Source: Straminergon stramineum (Eukaryota; Streptophyta; Bryopsida; Hypnales; Calliergonaceae). Taken from it: a DNA stretch of 64,000 nt. Position 1 is the stretch's first letter; the number at the start of each line of letters is the position of its first letter. The DNA lies in the NCBI GenBank assembly GCA_963920665.1, contig OY987265.1, positions 38,879,001 through 38,943,000 on the forward strand, in the 5' to 3' direction. A program made the position numbers and the translations under genes. The notes under the pieces were generated by a model. That model saw nothing but the letters and a program-made list of their open reading frames with translations, was not told the DNA's origin and did no database searches. This document shows, piece after piece, positions 13,096 through 24,647 of the stretch.

Positions 13096-14027
13096 TTAAC
13101 CCCTAAACGCCCAAACTGCGTTTTTTGGCAACATAGCGATTTTGGGCAGCTCACTACGAATGGAGTTTTTCTTATTTTTCTTTGAAATTTTCACACAACA
13201 TGTGCCCGACGAGTATCTTTAAGGCCCAACAATTTTCATAACTTTTGACTTCATGGTTAAAAAGTTATTGCATGATATGTAATTTTCAGTGCTCCTCGGG
13301 CAGCCCAAAAATTTCTTAAAAAAACACTTTTTTAAGAAATAAAAATTTGAAATTGGTTTTCTAGATTTATATGTACATGGAAAGCTTTGAATCATTCCAT
13401 TTTGATTTATGAGATGAAAGTTATGAGGCGTTTTAGTTTGCGGGCAGTTTCGGATTCCCTACTCTAAAATAAACTTTGAAGTCCTTTATTTCACTCAATT
13501 TTCAATATTTTTTGAAAAAAATAAAATGATAGGGTGTGTATTGTTTATTAAAACATTACAACCATTGGGATTAAAATTTTTCAATTCCATAACGAAATTC
13601 TTCACAATTTAGTATTTTGAATCATTCTCTACTTCTTTGTACTTACTTCCTTTTTCCTATATGTTGTACAATTTCAAATGATTTGAATTTTTTCAAGCAC
13701 ATAGACAACTTGCCTTGAAGAATGAATCCAAAGAGTAACCACCATTTTGGAATTTTTTCATACAAATGTGACCTTGTGAAGTGCAGCTGCCCGTTTTTTC
13801 ACAGGGCCCAAAAAAGGATTTTTGCTAATTCAAACACTAATATCTTACAATCTACACGGTGGAAAATTCTGAAATTTTTTCCACATCTTCTCAAATAAGT
13901 TTAGTACAAGATCTTACGGTTACATGTGTCCAAAAATGTTTTTTTCCTAAAATTTGGTACTTGTTCTAGAAATGACAGTTTGTGAGCATTTTTGGTGAAA
14001 ACATAGTTGAAAACATTTAGGGGTTAA
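13096..14027. mobile_element. TTAA-flanked element, family A full-length copy (932 bp)
   Basis: It starts TTAACCCCTAAACGCCC and ends ACATTTAGGGGTTAA, a perfect terminal inverted repeat of about 12 bases with weaker pairing further in. The whole length aligns with 61183-62133, including the GGGCAGCTCACTAC block, the TTCAATTCCATAA block and the paired ends. TTAA target duplication with a CCC-starting terminus is the piggyBac signature. There is no transposase frame, so it is non-autonomous. Confidence 0.7.
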
Positions 14028-16839
14028 TGAAGCTACATGAATTATTTGAAAACTCAATCAACAATCCTTCAAGTTTTATCATATATCAAATCATGTTATA
14101 GAGTTGATCCAACTTTGGTTGAATTCTTTATAATGCCTCAAATAAATTTATCATACTTTCTTAGGAGAAATACTTACTACGAAATAATTGACCCTTGTGA
14201 ATAATTAAGAATATTCCATGAACTATTGAAAGGCTATTTGGGAATCATCAATCTTTCTAAGTAATATGGTTTTACATACTTTTGAATTAAATTACCCCAA
14301 TCCTTCCATAGTTTTTCAAATTTTTGCAAAATGCCTTCCTTGCTCAATAGAAGCATATTTGGACCAATATTGTAATAAGGAGATGTTTTATTGCAACTTT
14401 CACCAAATGTGATTATCTCTAAAAAAAACTTTTTATCTACTCCATTCTTAAGACTAAATTTTTTTCTTAAAGAATTAAAGATATCTATATTTGATTTTTC
14501 TTTAATTGACCGGTAGGTCCAACGCAACTAAATTTCAATGTATAATGTCGACCTTATTTTTAATTCTTAATATCCATACAAACAAAACTCAAACTTAAAA
14601 TTATTTGTATTTCGATGTTGAAATTTGTGACAATTCAAAATAATTGAATTTGAATTTGAACTCTTAAATCTTGAGACTTTAAGATCCCAAACACCAAATA
14701 GATAATTTTAAAGATTTGTGGAAGAATTACTTGTATAATTCAAGGTTATAGTTAAATAGAATCTCTAGTTGGAAAAATATATTGGCCTTGTAGGATATAA
14801 ATAGAAAAAACTTTGTAACAAAATATCATGGCTAAAATTGCTTCAAAAAAGAAATAGAGAGTATTGTCATTAGAAATTTGCAGTAAACATTAAAAGGTGA
14901 TCCAGTATCATACCTAAGCTCAAAGGTCTATTTACTTTAATAATTTATGACAGATTCATACTTTGTTAAGAAATTGTAAATTCAATTAACATACAAAGTT
15001 AGTAATATACTTTCACAATTGCCTACATTAGTGAAAAGGTGGTCTTGAGTTCTAAGCTACAATACCAAAACTTAATGCTACAAGTAATCAATCCTACTAA
15101 CACTACTTGTAAGGAAATAAGAATTTTCTTAAAATTACCATTTCAGAAGAAAAGATCACAAATTGTAGCACAAATAGGTCCTACTCCCATTAGTACATTT
15201 TTGGTTTTGATTCACTAAACACTTTAGTAACAAGTTAGAATAAGGTGCTATCAAGTAACCAAAACATTATTAATGATACTTCACCTAATTTGTGACTTGT
15301 TACTAAAATCACCCCCTGTAGATTATTGACTGAAATGTTCTAGCCTAATTTATAAGAGTCTAAAATCGATTTTAGGTGCATCTATTTTTAGTATCTTTGA
15401 ATATTTATAGTTTCATTATACATTCATTATTAAAAATCTATAATTTCCTCTAGATGACCAACAAGACCTAGCAAAGCTTTTATAATTCTATAATAAAAAC
15501 CATGTTCAAAATCTTGTTAATGTTATAAAAAATTGAAGCCAAGAAATGGCTAATGGATGACTTTTCTAGATCAACATAGAAATGAACTGAATGCACCTAT
15601 TGTTGGTTCCAAAATCACATCATTTTGAGTTAATACTTTGGTCATAGGCCAACATCTTTGCATGGTTAAGTCAATTTCAGGTGTTGTTACTTTAGAGCAT
15701 CCATAGTGCATAACCAAAAACATGGACATATAATTTGAGAATTTTTCAAGTGGAAGTCGAAACCTCATTCCGTTCCAAACACTTTTAAAAAAAATTGATT
15801 CAATGCAAAGCTAGCAATCTAAACCTCAAATTGAATATTTTGCATTATAAAAAAAGGAGAAGGAAAAGATTTTACACTAAAAATAAAGACTTTTCATGCA
15901 AACAAGGGATGGATGGTCCACTGTATTAGCACACACAACAATGACTGAAAAGGTATGACAATTATGAATCTTCCTATTGTGAGTCAAATTTTGGGCCCTT
16001 TAAATTTCACCAGCTCGCCAAGTATTGGGGAAAAAAATAGCAAGCCTGCTGCAAATAAAGAGAGACCAAAAACGATAGCATTAGGGAGTGTTTTGGGCCC
16101 CTTCATTATGCCATTACCGTCTTGGAAGCCAGTTCCATTTGCAAATGGTCTTTAGGTAGAGAAGAGAAAAGTTTGAGCCCCTTTCTTGCAACTGGACTTG
16201 GGGGTCCGTATTCAGGGCGTTGGTGGTCATGCTCTACTTTGGAACCTGCAAAGCGCCCTGTATCCTACCTTCAATCCAGCCGTAACTAACTGGTACAGTA
16301 CCGTATGTGTTTCGGCTTCTTACTAATAAAAGGAAGCTTGAAATCAGCAGCCAGTGTCACAGGATGAAGGCAACTAATAAGATTAATAAAACCGGCATTA
16401 AATTGGTCAATTTGGTAACAAATATTCCCCCATTAGGTGAAGGGCAAGTCTTTTAAATTAATTCCACTTGACTGATTTTGAGCATTGGTCCATCCAATGT
16501 CCGGGAACAACCAGCGGCTAGCTCAAAGTTAGCCAGTGGAATTGGTAAAAAAAACCAGTTGCAATTTGAAAACTGCAGTTAAAAACCGATGGAAAAAACA
16601 AAAAAAATGGATATTGAATGGGAAATAGAGAAATTAACCTGACTCTGTACTTGAAAAAGCGGTTCAATTTGGGAATTGAAAGAAAATAGCCAGTAAAACT
16701 CGAAAACCTTCCGGAACGCTAGGTCAATATGAGAGTTTTTGTAGCATGTAGAAAATCTACCTTTCTAATCAATGAAAGTTAAACTCTTGATTTTCAAGTC
16801 TCCAATTATGTTGTGAAAATTGATTAGTGAGAATGTTTT
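14028..16839. other. Intergenic DNA, no gene recognised
   Basis: AT-rich throughout, with a slightly less AT-rich patch around 15950-16330 that holds no recognisable coding exon. No RNA gene seen. Confidence 0.5.
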
Positions 16840-17412
16840 TTAATCCCTAAAGGACCAAGGCCATTTTTTTGTGAAAAAAATCTCAAAACTGTCATTTTTG
16901 CTGCGTTCATCCTAGAAATCTAAAAAAATACTTTTTTTAGAATCTAACCGTAGGATCTTATACTTTATTTGTCTGAAACCAAGTGGTAAAACTTTCATGA
17001 AGTTTGATTGTACAGATTGAAAGATATTAGCATTCAAAGTTATTTTTTCAAGAAGATGCTCATATTGCCCAAAAAACAAGATCGTTCATAACTTTCACAT
17101 CACCAATCCAAATGGAATGAATCAAAGCTTCACATGTTGAAAAAAAATATAATCTACAAGAAAAATAATTTAATTTAATTTTAAATTTTTGTGAATTTAT
17201 TTTTCTGCCTGGTGATGTGAAAATTATGTTTAAGATGGCATAATTTTTGCTTGTGGGCACTGATTAAAATAAAAAATTATATTCCCATGAAGCTGATTAG
17301 TCTTTCTATCTTATGAGAAAGTTTCAAAAAGTTTCACTAAAAATTGAGGTCATAGGAACTTGCCCAAAATCCATTTTGTCCCCTGAGGGAACAATGGTCC
17401 TTTAGGGGTTAA
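16840..17412. mobile_element. TTAA-flanked element, diverged family A relative (573 bp)
   Basis: It starts TTAATCCCTAAAGGACCAAGG and ends GGTCCTTTAGGGGTTAA, so the outer 18 or so bases of the two ends pair with one mismatch. Inside are family A fragments, such as the CCAAATGGAATGAATCAAAGCTT block. Confidence 0.65.
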
Positions 17413-17452
17413 AGTCTTTTTCTCATGGATAAAATTATTTGTTCCCAACAAT

Positions 17453-17682
17453 TTAACTCATAAATGTCAACACAAACATTTTGTATCTGATGGATGACAA
17501 AGAATCTTCCTATGTAGGATAGAAGTGCAATTGCTCATCTTTGAAATTTTGTGCACAAAGGATAGATCTTGCATAGTAGTTGGACCTCCAATGAATATTT
17601 TTGGTTTTTATAAAGTAGATGATGTCGTATTATTCCAAAAAGGAGGATTTCCACGATCACTAGACCGTCCTTTCAAGGTTAA
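17453..17682. mobile_element. TTAA-flanked element, family K copy (230 bp)
   Basis: It shares ATGGATGACAAAGAATCT, ACCTCCAATGAATATTT, AAAGTAGATGATGTC and GAGGATTTCCACG, in this order, with the K copies at 54486-55718 and 39362-39564. The ends (TTAACTCATAAATG / CTTTCAAGGTTAA) are decayed. Confidence 0.65.
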
Positions 17683-19017
17683 AAAAAAGTATCTATTTAT
17701 AGGAAGACATATTAACTCTTGAAGTCTCAAGGAATTTATTGGCTCAAAAAACACTCAAAAGTGCCATTTCTATTGTGTCGATTGAAAAAGTTTACAAGAT
17801 GGATTTCTTTGAGAATTTAACCATAGGATCTTGTACTTTAAGTTGTATGAGATCATGTGGAAAAAATTTGTGAGGATTGACTATACAAAGTGAAAGTTTA
17901 GTGGGTTTTTTTATTGTGCCCATGAATTTTAGATGGCTTTGACCACTGTTTGCTGAATTTTTTTGTACAATAGACTTTGAAATGAAATACACTATATTGT
18001 GATTTGGATTCTAAGGTTCTAACACATGGAGCTTGCAATTGCAATAGTTCATTAAAATTTTTAAAATAGAGCATGTATTAAACTTGATAGGCTTCATTTC
18101 TATAGTTATATTTCATTACTATCATTTGAGAGGAACAAAGATCATTGTATGAAGAAAAATATTCTACAAATTACATTCTCCTAGCATGAAATTCCTAAAT
18201 TCATACTAAATCTTAGAACAATGGCACTCTTTATTGAACAAGTACACACATTTTTAGACAAACAAGGTAGAAAGCTCATATAGCAACCATTTAAAATTCA
18301 ATAATTAATTTGGAGAGATTCGCCTCTTGAAATATTTTTATAATAATTCTCCCTTGAAAGACAAATGGAATTGGCATTTAACCCGAGTCCTTTCATATTT
18401 TTTGGTGATTCATAGAATTAGTTATAAATTTTTGAAGTCAAAAGGAAGTGGTAAAAAAACCTGTCCATCCCATGAAATGCACACTATTTGTATATTGTTG
18501 TGCAATGACAAAACAAATTGCACCTCTGCATTAGAATCCACTTTTAAAGCTTGAGCACTTCGTGGACCTCCTACTTTAGTTATAATTTATCTATATTTTG
18601 CATGTTTCATTTATGTTTACCAATATCAATAACTTCATCATCAAAGCTTCATCACTCCAAGGAAGATTTTTTTATTTTTTACAAAGATGCTCAATCTTAA
18701 AGCGACCTTTCAAGAGTTGATTGCATTTAGGGGGAAGCTAGCTAAACTTCTTGAAACAATTTCCAGTAATTTTTCATAGGATGAAAAATGAAATTGCCAT
18801 GGCATCTACCCCACTAAATGGTTTTCATATTTTTTGGACCTTTGGGAAATTAGTTACAAATGTTTGAAGTTGAAATGTGATGGTCACTAAAAACAGTCAT
18901 GACACCTCCAAAAATGTACACTACTAGTATATTGAAGAAAGCAAAATGTACTATATGAGAGGTCATTGTCAGAGCAAGGTTGCTTTTAGAGCACCCTACC
19001 TTACTTCCCCACAATCA

Positions 19018-19526
19018 CTAGTAGAAAACAAGGTTTGAATCAAGACATTCAAATCAACACAACTACGTTAAAAAATGTTCAAATCAAGATGTCCAAATCA
19101 ACTATAATAGAACCACCCGTTACTAGCCACTTAAGCATTTTGGGCATGATCTGGAGTAGTAGAAGGCATTGTTAAATTTTTGCCGTATAGAGAGATAGAA
19201 ATGATGGACGTTGTCAAATTTTCATAATTTTTTTCCTTAAATTCAAATTGTTCTGAATTTTAGAAGCCAAAAGTTGGCCTGCTCCCATTCCCAATATATA
19301 GATTCTTCCATCACTGCTCATCTAAAGACTAATTTGACTCTAAAAACAAAGCACATGTGTCATAACAGTGATGGCTAGAAGATGGTTGGAAACTAGAAAA
19401 CTATTGATTAGATATTTGTCATCTCTCTGTTGAATTTCCCATTACCTATGTATTCACCATGGATCTTGGTTGGTCATGGGAGGTTCTACCATAAACATTG
19501 TTGATTCAGGCCCTATTTTTTAGTAG
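19018..19526. mobile_element. CACTA-like element interrupted by a second element
   Basis: The left end CACTAGTAGAAAACAAGG and a right end near ATTTTTTAGTAG bracket sequence also found at 20586-20733, but here split by the family O element 19108-19489. A nested insertion explains the break. No coding capacity. Confidence 0.55.
19108..19489. mobile_element. Family O element (about 382 bp) nested in a CACTA-like element
   Basis: The ends pair: TAGAACCACCC on the left, GGGAGGTTCTA on the right. An inverted copy lies at 56118-56502, sharing the ATATATAGATTCTTCCATCACTGCTCATCTA region and both ends. Confidence 0.65.
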
Positions 19527-20551
19527 CAAATGAATGAAATAAATACCTCCAATGTGGAGTCTCGAAAAGCGAGATTCTTAAATCAAGCCGACCGAGACTT
19601 CTTCTTCTTCTTCCATCTTGCACGCGTGATGATCATTGTAATTTAAGTAAAGTTTCATCATACCATAAGAAAAAGCTTCCATTGCAGATGATGCAAGCAA
19701 AGTTAGGTGCGGCCACAACTTCTGAGTTGATTGTTTGGACAACAATGACGAGCAGTTGACTTTCTAATGCATCCACCCAAATTATATGTAAATGGAGGTA
19801 CGGTGCGAGATTGCAAGATTGCGGAGACCAAGGGAAGTTGGCTTAAACCAACCCCTGTGTACAATGCATAGGAAAAAAAAAAGTTTCAAGCTGAGGCACA
19901 GTGGGAGTTGGTGAGCAGAATAATGTGAACAAAAATACTTTGCAAGTGTTTAACCCTATAAGGTTGTTGTGGACACTAAATAAGGGTTGGGGAAGGGCCG
20001 GGGTGGATTGATCCCTCCCCCCTCGTCTCCTAGGGAAAACCCTGAATTTTTTTTATTTATCATGCATGATAAAATTTGCAAATTTTGAATTCATATTTGC
20101 AATCAGAGGCCCCAAATTAGTTAAGAGAGGTATAGAAGATGAATTAATGAAGCATAAAATAGGGGGGCTTTTTTTTTATATACAGCCCTGGATTGACTTG
20201 GGCAGGAGGAGTGAGGGGGGCAATCCACCCTGGCCTAAATAGGATAGTTCACTCTAAAAATGATTGTGCTCTAAAATCAATCATGACACGAAGTTTCATT
20301 TTGTTTTCTTCAATGTAGTAGCAATGTACATTTTAGGAGGTGGTTGCTATTAGGGACCACTACGTTCCAACTTCTAAAATTTGTAACTAATTCCACAAAG
20401 GTCCAAAAAAATGTGAAATGACTTGGGTTAAAAGCCAATTCCCTTTTTCTTCCTAGAAAAATTGACTGGAAATTGCTTCAACAAGTTTAGCTTCTTCCAA
20501 ATGCAATTGGCTATTAAATTGTCACTTTAAGAATAGACTACTTGGCTCGAG

Positions 20552-20897
20552 TGTTTGATGGATGACATATAATCTTTCTATGTATACTAGTAGAAAACAA
20601 GGCCCAAATCAAGAGGTGTGAAGCAACAAAAAGCATCCGAAGCAACACAATGATGTTCAAAATTGTCGGATAAAAATGTCCAAATCAACGAAGTTTTGTT
20701 GATTTGGGTCATGTTTTCTAGTGTTTGTATGACAAAAGTGCAGATATTCATCAGTCTTTGAAATTTTGTGTGAAAAGGGAAAATCTTGCATAGTGGTTTG
20801 ACCTCCAATGAGTGCTCTAGTTTTTTTTAAGCAAATGATTTACATGGCACCCAAAAAGATGATTTCCATAGTCACCTGACCATCTTTCTAGGGTTCA
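20552..20897. mobile_element. Decayed family K copy with a nested CACTA-like hairpin
   Basis: K blocks (GATGGATGACATA..., GACCTCCAATGAGTG, GATTTCCATAGTCACC) are interrupted at about 20586-20733 by an insert with ends ACTAGTAGAAAACA and TGTTTTCTAGTG. The insert is closely related to the element at 19018. Outer termini of the K copy are not clear. Confidence 0.5.
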
Positions 20898-22874
20898 TAT
20901 TCTTTCATTTAATTACATCCATAAAAGAGGTATAAAAAATGTAGAATACATTTTCACTATCGAAATGTCAACTTTATACTACTTCACTAGGAATCAAATC
21001 ACGATTAAAATCATGTTGATAAATTTTGTTGCACAATGGGCATTTAAGATAAAAGTACAAGCATGTGAACAAATGCTTATGAAGCAAAATGTCCATGGTT
21101 GTATAAATTTTGGAAGTACCATGAGCTACAGATAAATTTTTGTAGACGATGTTGTAGGAGTCTATGAGTGCAAGGATAGTTGCAAGAAACACATGTTATT
21201 TTGGGCTTACAATGGCATGAGTATTGGAGTACTATGACTTTGGGAATATATTTTCTTCAATGAAATAAAATATGTATAATTTGTAAAGCATTCAAAATAG
21301 AATGCTTGTGAAAATTCAAGCCTTGAAAAATTTATCTCTAAATGTTATGCACAAAAAAGGACTCATGGAAAATAAAATAAAATAAATACTTAGGAATTTG
21401 ATTTTCAGAAAATAGGAAAAAAAATTCAAAATATTCTAATTCAAAAAACCATTTTTCATAACTTGAAGATGCTTCTTTTCAAGTCATCCATTTGCATCTC
21501 AAAGAAAAAAATGTATTCTTTGCACATACACAAAGGTAGTGAACTTTGAGTTCACGTAGAAGGTGGACACATCACTGTTTTAAGAAAATCTCCTCATAGG
21601 CTTGTGTAACTTTAGTAGTGAAGTCCTTGTATCCCAATTTTTACCTTCAAATTTGCATTGTTTTTTTTGGAAATAATACTACCCCTCCCAATGGCTAAGG
21701 TAGACATCCAATTGGATGCAATTTTAAAATAGTAAACTAATTTGATAAAATTGAAAAAAAAATACAAAAGGTCTAAAACAATTGCATGTACTTTCATTTC
21801 AAATTTCGTAAAAAATGGACATATGACGCAAAAGTTATGAGCAAAAAACTACATGTCCAAGAACTAAGGGACAAAAATAAGGACAAGTGTTTCTTGCAGT
21901 TCCCCATAAATGAAAATCCATTTGAGGTACATCAAGAAATGATGTGTGTAGTATTAAAACATTGCTCAAACAAGAATTATAGCAAAAGAAGCTTTATTTG
22001 CCTCTTACAAGCCTCTAGCTTTATATTAATACAAATTAACTATATGAACCCACTCATTACCAAGCATGATCTCCAACTCCATATTGTTGTCATCTTTCTA
22101 CTCCTGACCATTTTGAATAATTCTCTTAATTATTTTCTATTGGTATGTGGAAGTACATTTTAAAGAGGTTGATTTGAAATATGAGTTAAAATTTTTTATT
22201 TTGTGGTAGCTTTAATGGGTTCAAAGCCAATAATAAAAGAAGACGTGCATTCCATATTATGTTTTGTGTTGAATCTACATTATTTGAAACACAATTATGA
22301 TAATTTCAAAGTTATTTTATACACAATAATGTTAAATCTAAGTTATTTTAAAGTTTAAGCAAAATCATATTAGTTTCATGTTGGATCAGATTTAACATGA
22401 AATGTGTGGATATCTCCTAAAAATTTGATGTAAACACCAAAATGATAAGATTTGAAAAGCAATATTTAGTTTGGATTGATTTCCAATGTGCTCTGAAACA
22501 AGAATTATGTCAACTACAACAATGCCTTTCTATAACACTATTCAAAAGAGACCATGGGGCCTAAAAGACCTTGTCTTCCATGTAAATTGTCCCAAGAAGA
22601 AAGGTAATAAAAAAAGAATTGTCTCTCCTGTGAGACACATAATACACTTTGATGATACACCAAAAATTAATTTTAGCAGATGATTTTTTTTAAGTTGGTC
22701 TAAAATATATTCTACATTAGATAGCACAAAATGGTTAAAGATATTATCATGAAAGCATCATTACTTTCTTGTAGCAATGAATTTTGTTACTTTTTAGGTG
22801 TATTGTATAAATTGTATTTATTTCTTCATAAAAATGTTAAGTAATATAACTCATGAGCATGATACTCCTAGGGG
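20898..22874. other. AT-rich intergenic DNA, no gene recognised
   Basis: The open frame 21786-22163 (+, 125 codons) is Lys/Asn-rich, has no recognisable domain and no exon structure. I treat it as chance in AT-rich DNA. No RNA gene seen. Confidence 0.5.
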
Positions 22875-23111
22875 TGCTATTATGTGAGCTTAGGAATGTG
22901 AGCCTATAAGCCTATAATACTACACATCTATGTTATAGGTGTATTTATCATAGAAACTATCTATGATTATAGGGTATATATATTACAAATATCCATATTA
23001 TAGGGATTTATGATACATAGACCTTCTACACTGTGCAGTATCTATATTATAGGTACCTATAATGTAGGCTCAATACTCACACACTCGCATTTTTGGGCTC
23101 ACATACTAGCA
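22875..23111. mobile_element. Family L element, copy 1 (237 bp)
   Basis: The ends pair (TGCTATTATGTGAGC / GCTCACATACTAGCA). The interior is rich in the near-palindrome TATTATAGGTACCTATAATG. A copy of identical length lies at 62884-63120, in the same orientation. Related tandem material is at 50100-50510. Confidence 0.7.
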
Positions 23112-24330
23112 TCATTGTGATACACCTACTCAAAAACAATACATTTTCTTATATACTCGCCCCAAAATTATGCTCAAAATTGTCTATCTTAAAAGAGAAC
23201 CAACTATGAAATGGTTACACAAGTCATTATAATACTAAATGCAAATTATTTCATGATTTCATTGTGACATTTGTCATCCATACAATTTTTTGCATGTTCA
23301 TTAATCCTAAACCCTAATGAAAATTTCAAAGTTTCACTACATAATTGTGTGGGTTGAAGAAACCTTTTAGGTGTTGTTGCATTGCTACAATATCTATTCT
23401 AGTAAGAGTTTGAATTGAAAAGATCTTTGGAGGGGATACCTTGCCATACTAGGTCATTTGACTTTGAGTGTTTGTAAATATAAAATTTTGCACTATATAT
23501 TTTTTAATCAAAATATTATATTTTGGAAAAGTTGAATTGATAGTCTAGGATTTTAAAATAAAAATCTCCATTTTATTTGTTAAAAAAATTGTTGGATAGA
23601 AGTAGGCACTTGGTTAAAGGAAAATTTCAAACTTCCACACTTTTAAGTAAAATGGAATTAAAACAAATCAATACTAGTGGTGAGATCATTTTGGCAAGAA
23701 ATGAAAAAGGCCTATAGACCTTTTGGGGTATTTATAGTTGAAATTGAATTCAAAAAGAAATTGTGTACCTTTTTTAATTTCTTAGTAAAATATTGTGATT
23801 GAAATAGACAATCAAGACTCTTCATAGCTTTTACATCAATAGTCGTAAAATTAATGAATTATTAAGGCTCATATACAAATAAATATGATTTACAAAGAAC
23901 AAATTTTTAAAGAACTTATTTTGAGATTTTGTTGGAAGGAGTGCTTGCGCATAACTTTACTATTTTAGTTTGAGTGGCATAAGTGTTTTTCATAGATAGT
24001 GATTGAAATAGAACTATATTTCTCAATAGCTAATATTTTCTTCTATATTAATGGATTCTTTTGAACTATCCTGCAATTAATTGAGACAATAGGCACTTGC
24101 CTAAACTTTCAATTGGTGACCAAGTAGACAATAATCTTTAGGGGTTAAGCAAGAAATTCATTCACAGTAAAAGCCTTCATACTATTCAAGTCCTTAATTG
24201 ATATCTTTCCATTTATTTTATATTTATCAACACTTAAACTTTTGAAATACATCTTTCTTGAAGTTTTATTAGAGATTTCTTATGTAAATAATATAAAACT
24301 AGTTTTATTGCTTTTATTTATTTCTACCTC
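23112..24330. other. AT-rich intergenic DNA; one unpaired TTAA-type terminus
   Basis: No gene seen. ATCTTTAGGGGTTAAG ending at 24148 is a right terminus of the TTAA group; I could not identify its partner with confidence. Confidence 0.45.
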
Positions 24331-24647
24331 CACTAGAAGAAAAAAGTGTTGGTAAAGTATGTTAGAAATGTTGTTCTCAATATAATCAATATGATGCTTT
24401 TCATTAGAAACAAAATATGTTGGTATGAACACCTCTAAAACGCAAAAACACATTATAAACTCGTTCACAATGTAAACGTATCATATTGATTATGTTGAAA
24501 ATTGCATTCATAACATGCTTTTACATCCTATTTTACATTGAAGAGATGTTGATACAAACATGTTTTGCTTCTAACAAAAAGGATCATATTGATTATGTTG
24601 AGAATTGCATTTATAACATGTTCTACCAACATGTTTTTTTTCTAGTG
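24331..24647. mobile_element. CACTA-type MITE (317 bp)
   Basis: It begins CACTAGAAGAAAAAAGTG and ends ATGTTTTTTTTCTAGTG, and is flanked on both sides by CTC, the expected 3-bp target duplication. ATCATATTGATTATGTTGA occurs twice inside in direct orientation, with a complementary copy near the left end. Non-coding. Confidence 0.8.

Noticed and set aside
13096..14027. CCCCTAAA at the element ends read as telomere repeat (CCCTAAA) remnants
   Set aside because: The motif occurs once per end, in inverted orientation, next to TTAA, and is not tandem. That fits transposon termini, not interstitial telomere.
21786..22163. 125-codon plus-strand frame
   Set aside because: Lys/Asn-rich, AT-driven composition, no domain, no neighbours of coding character.
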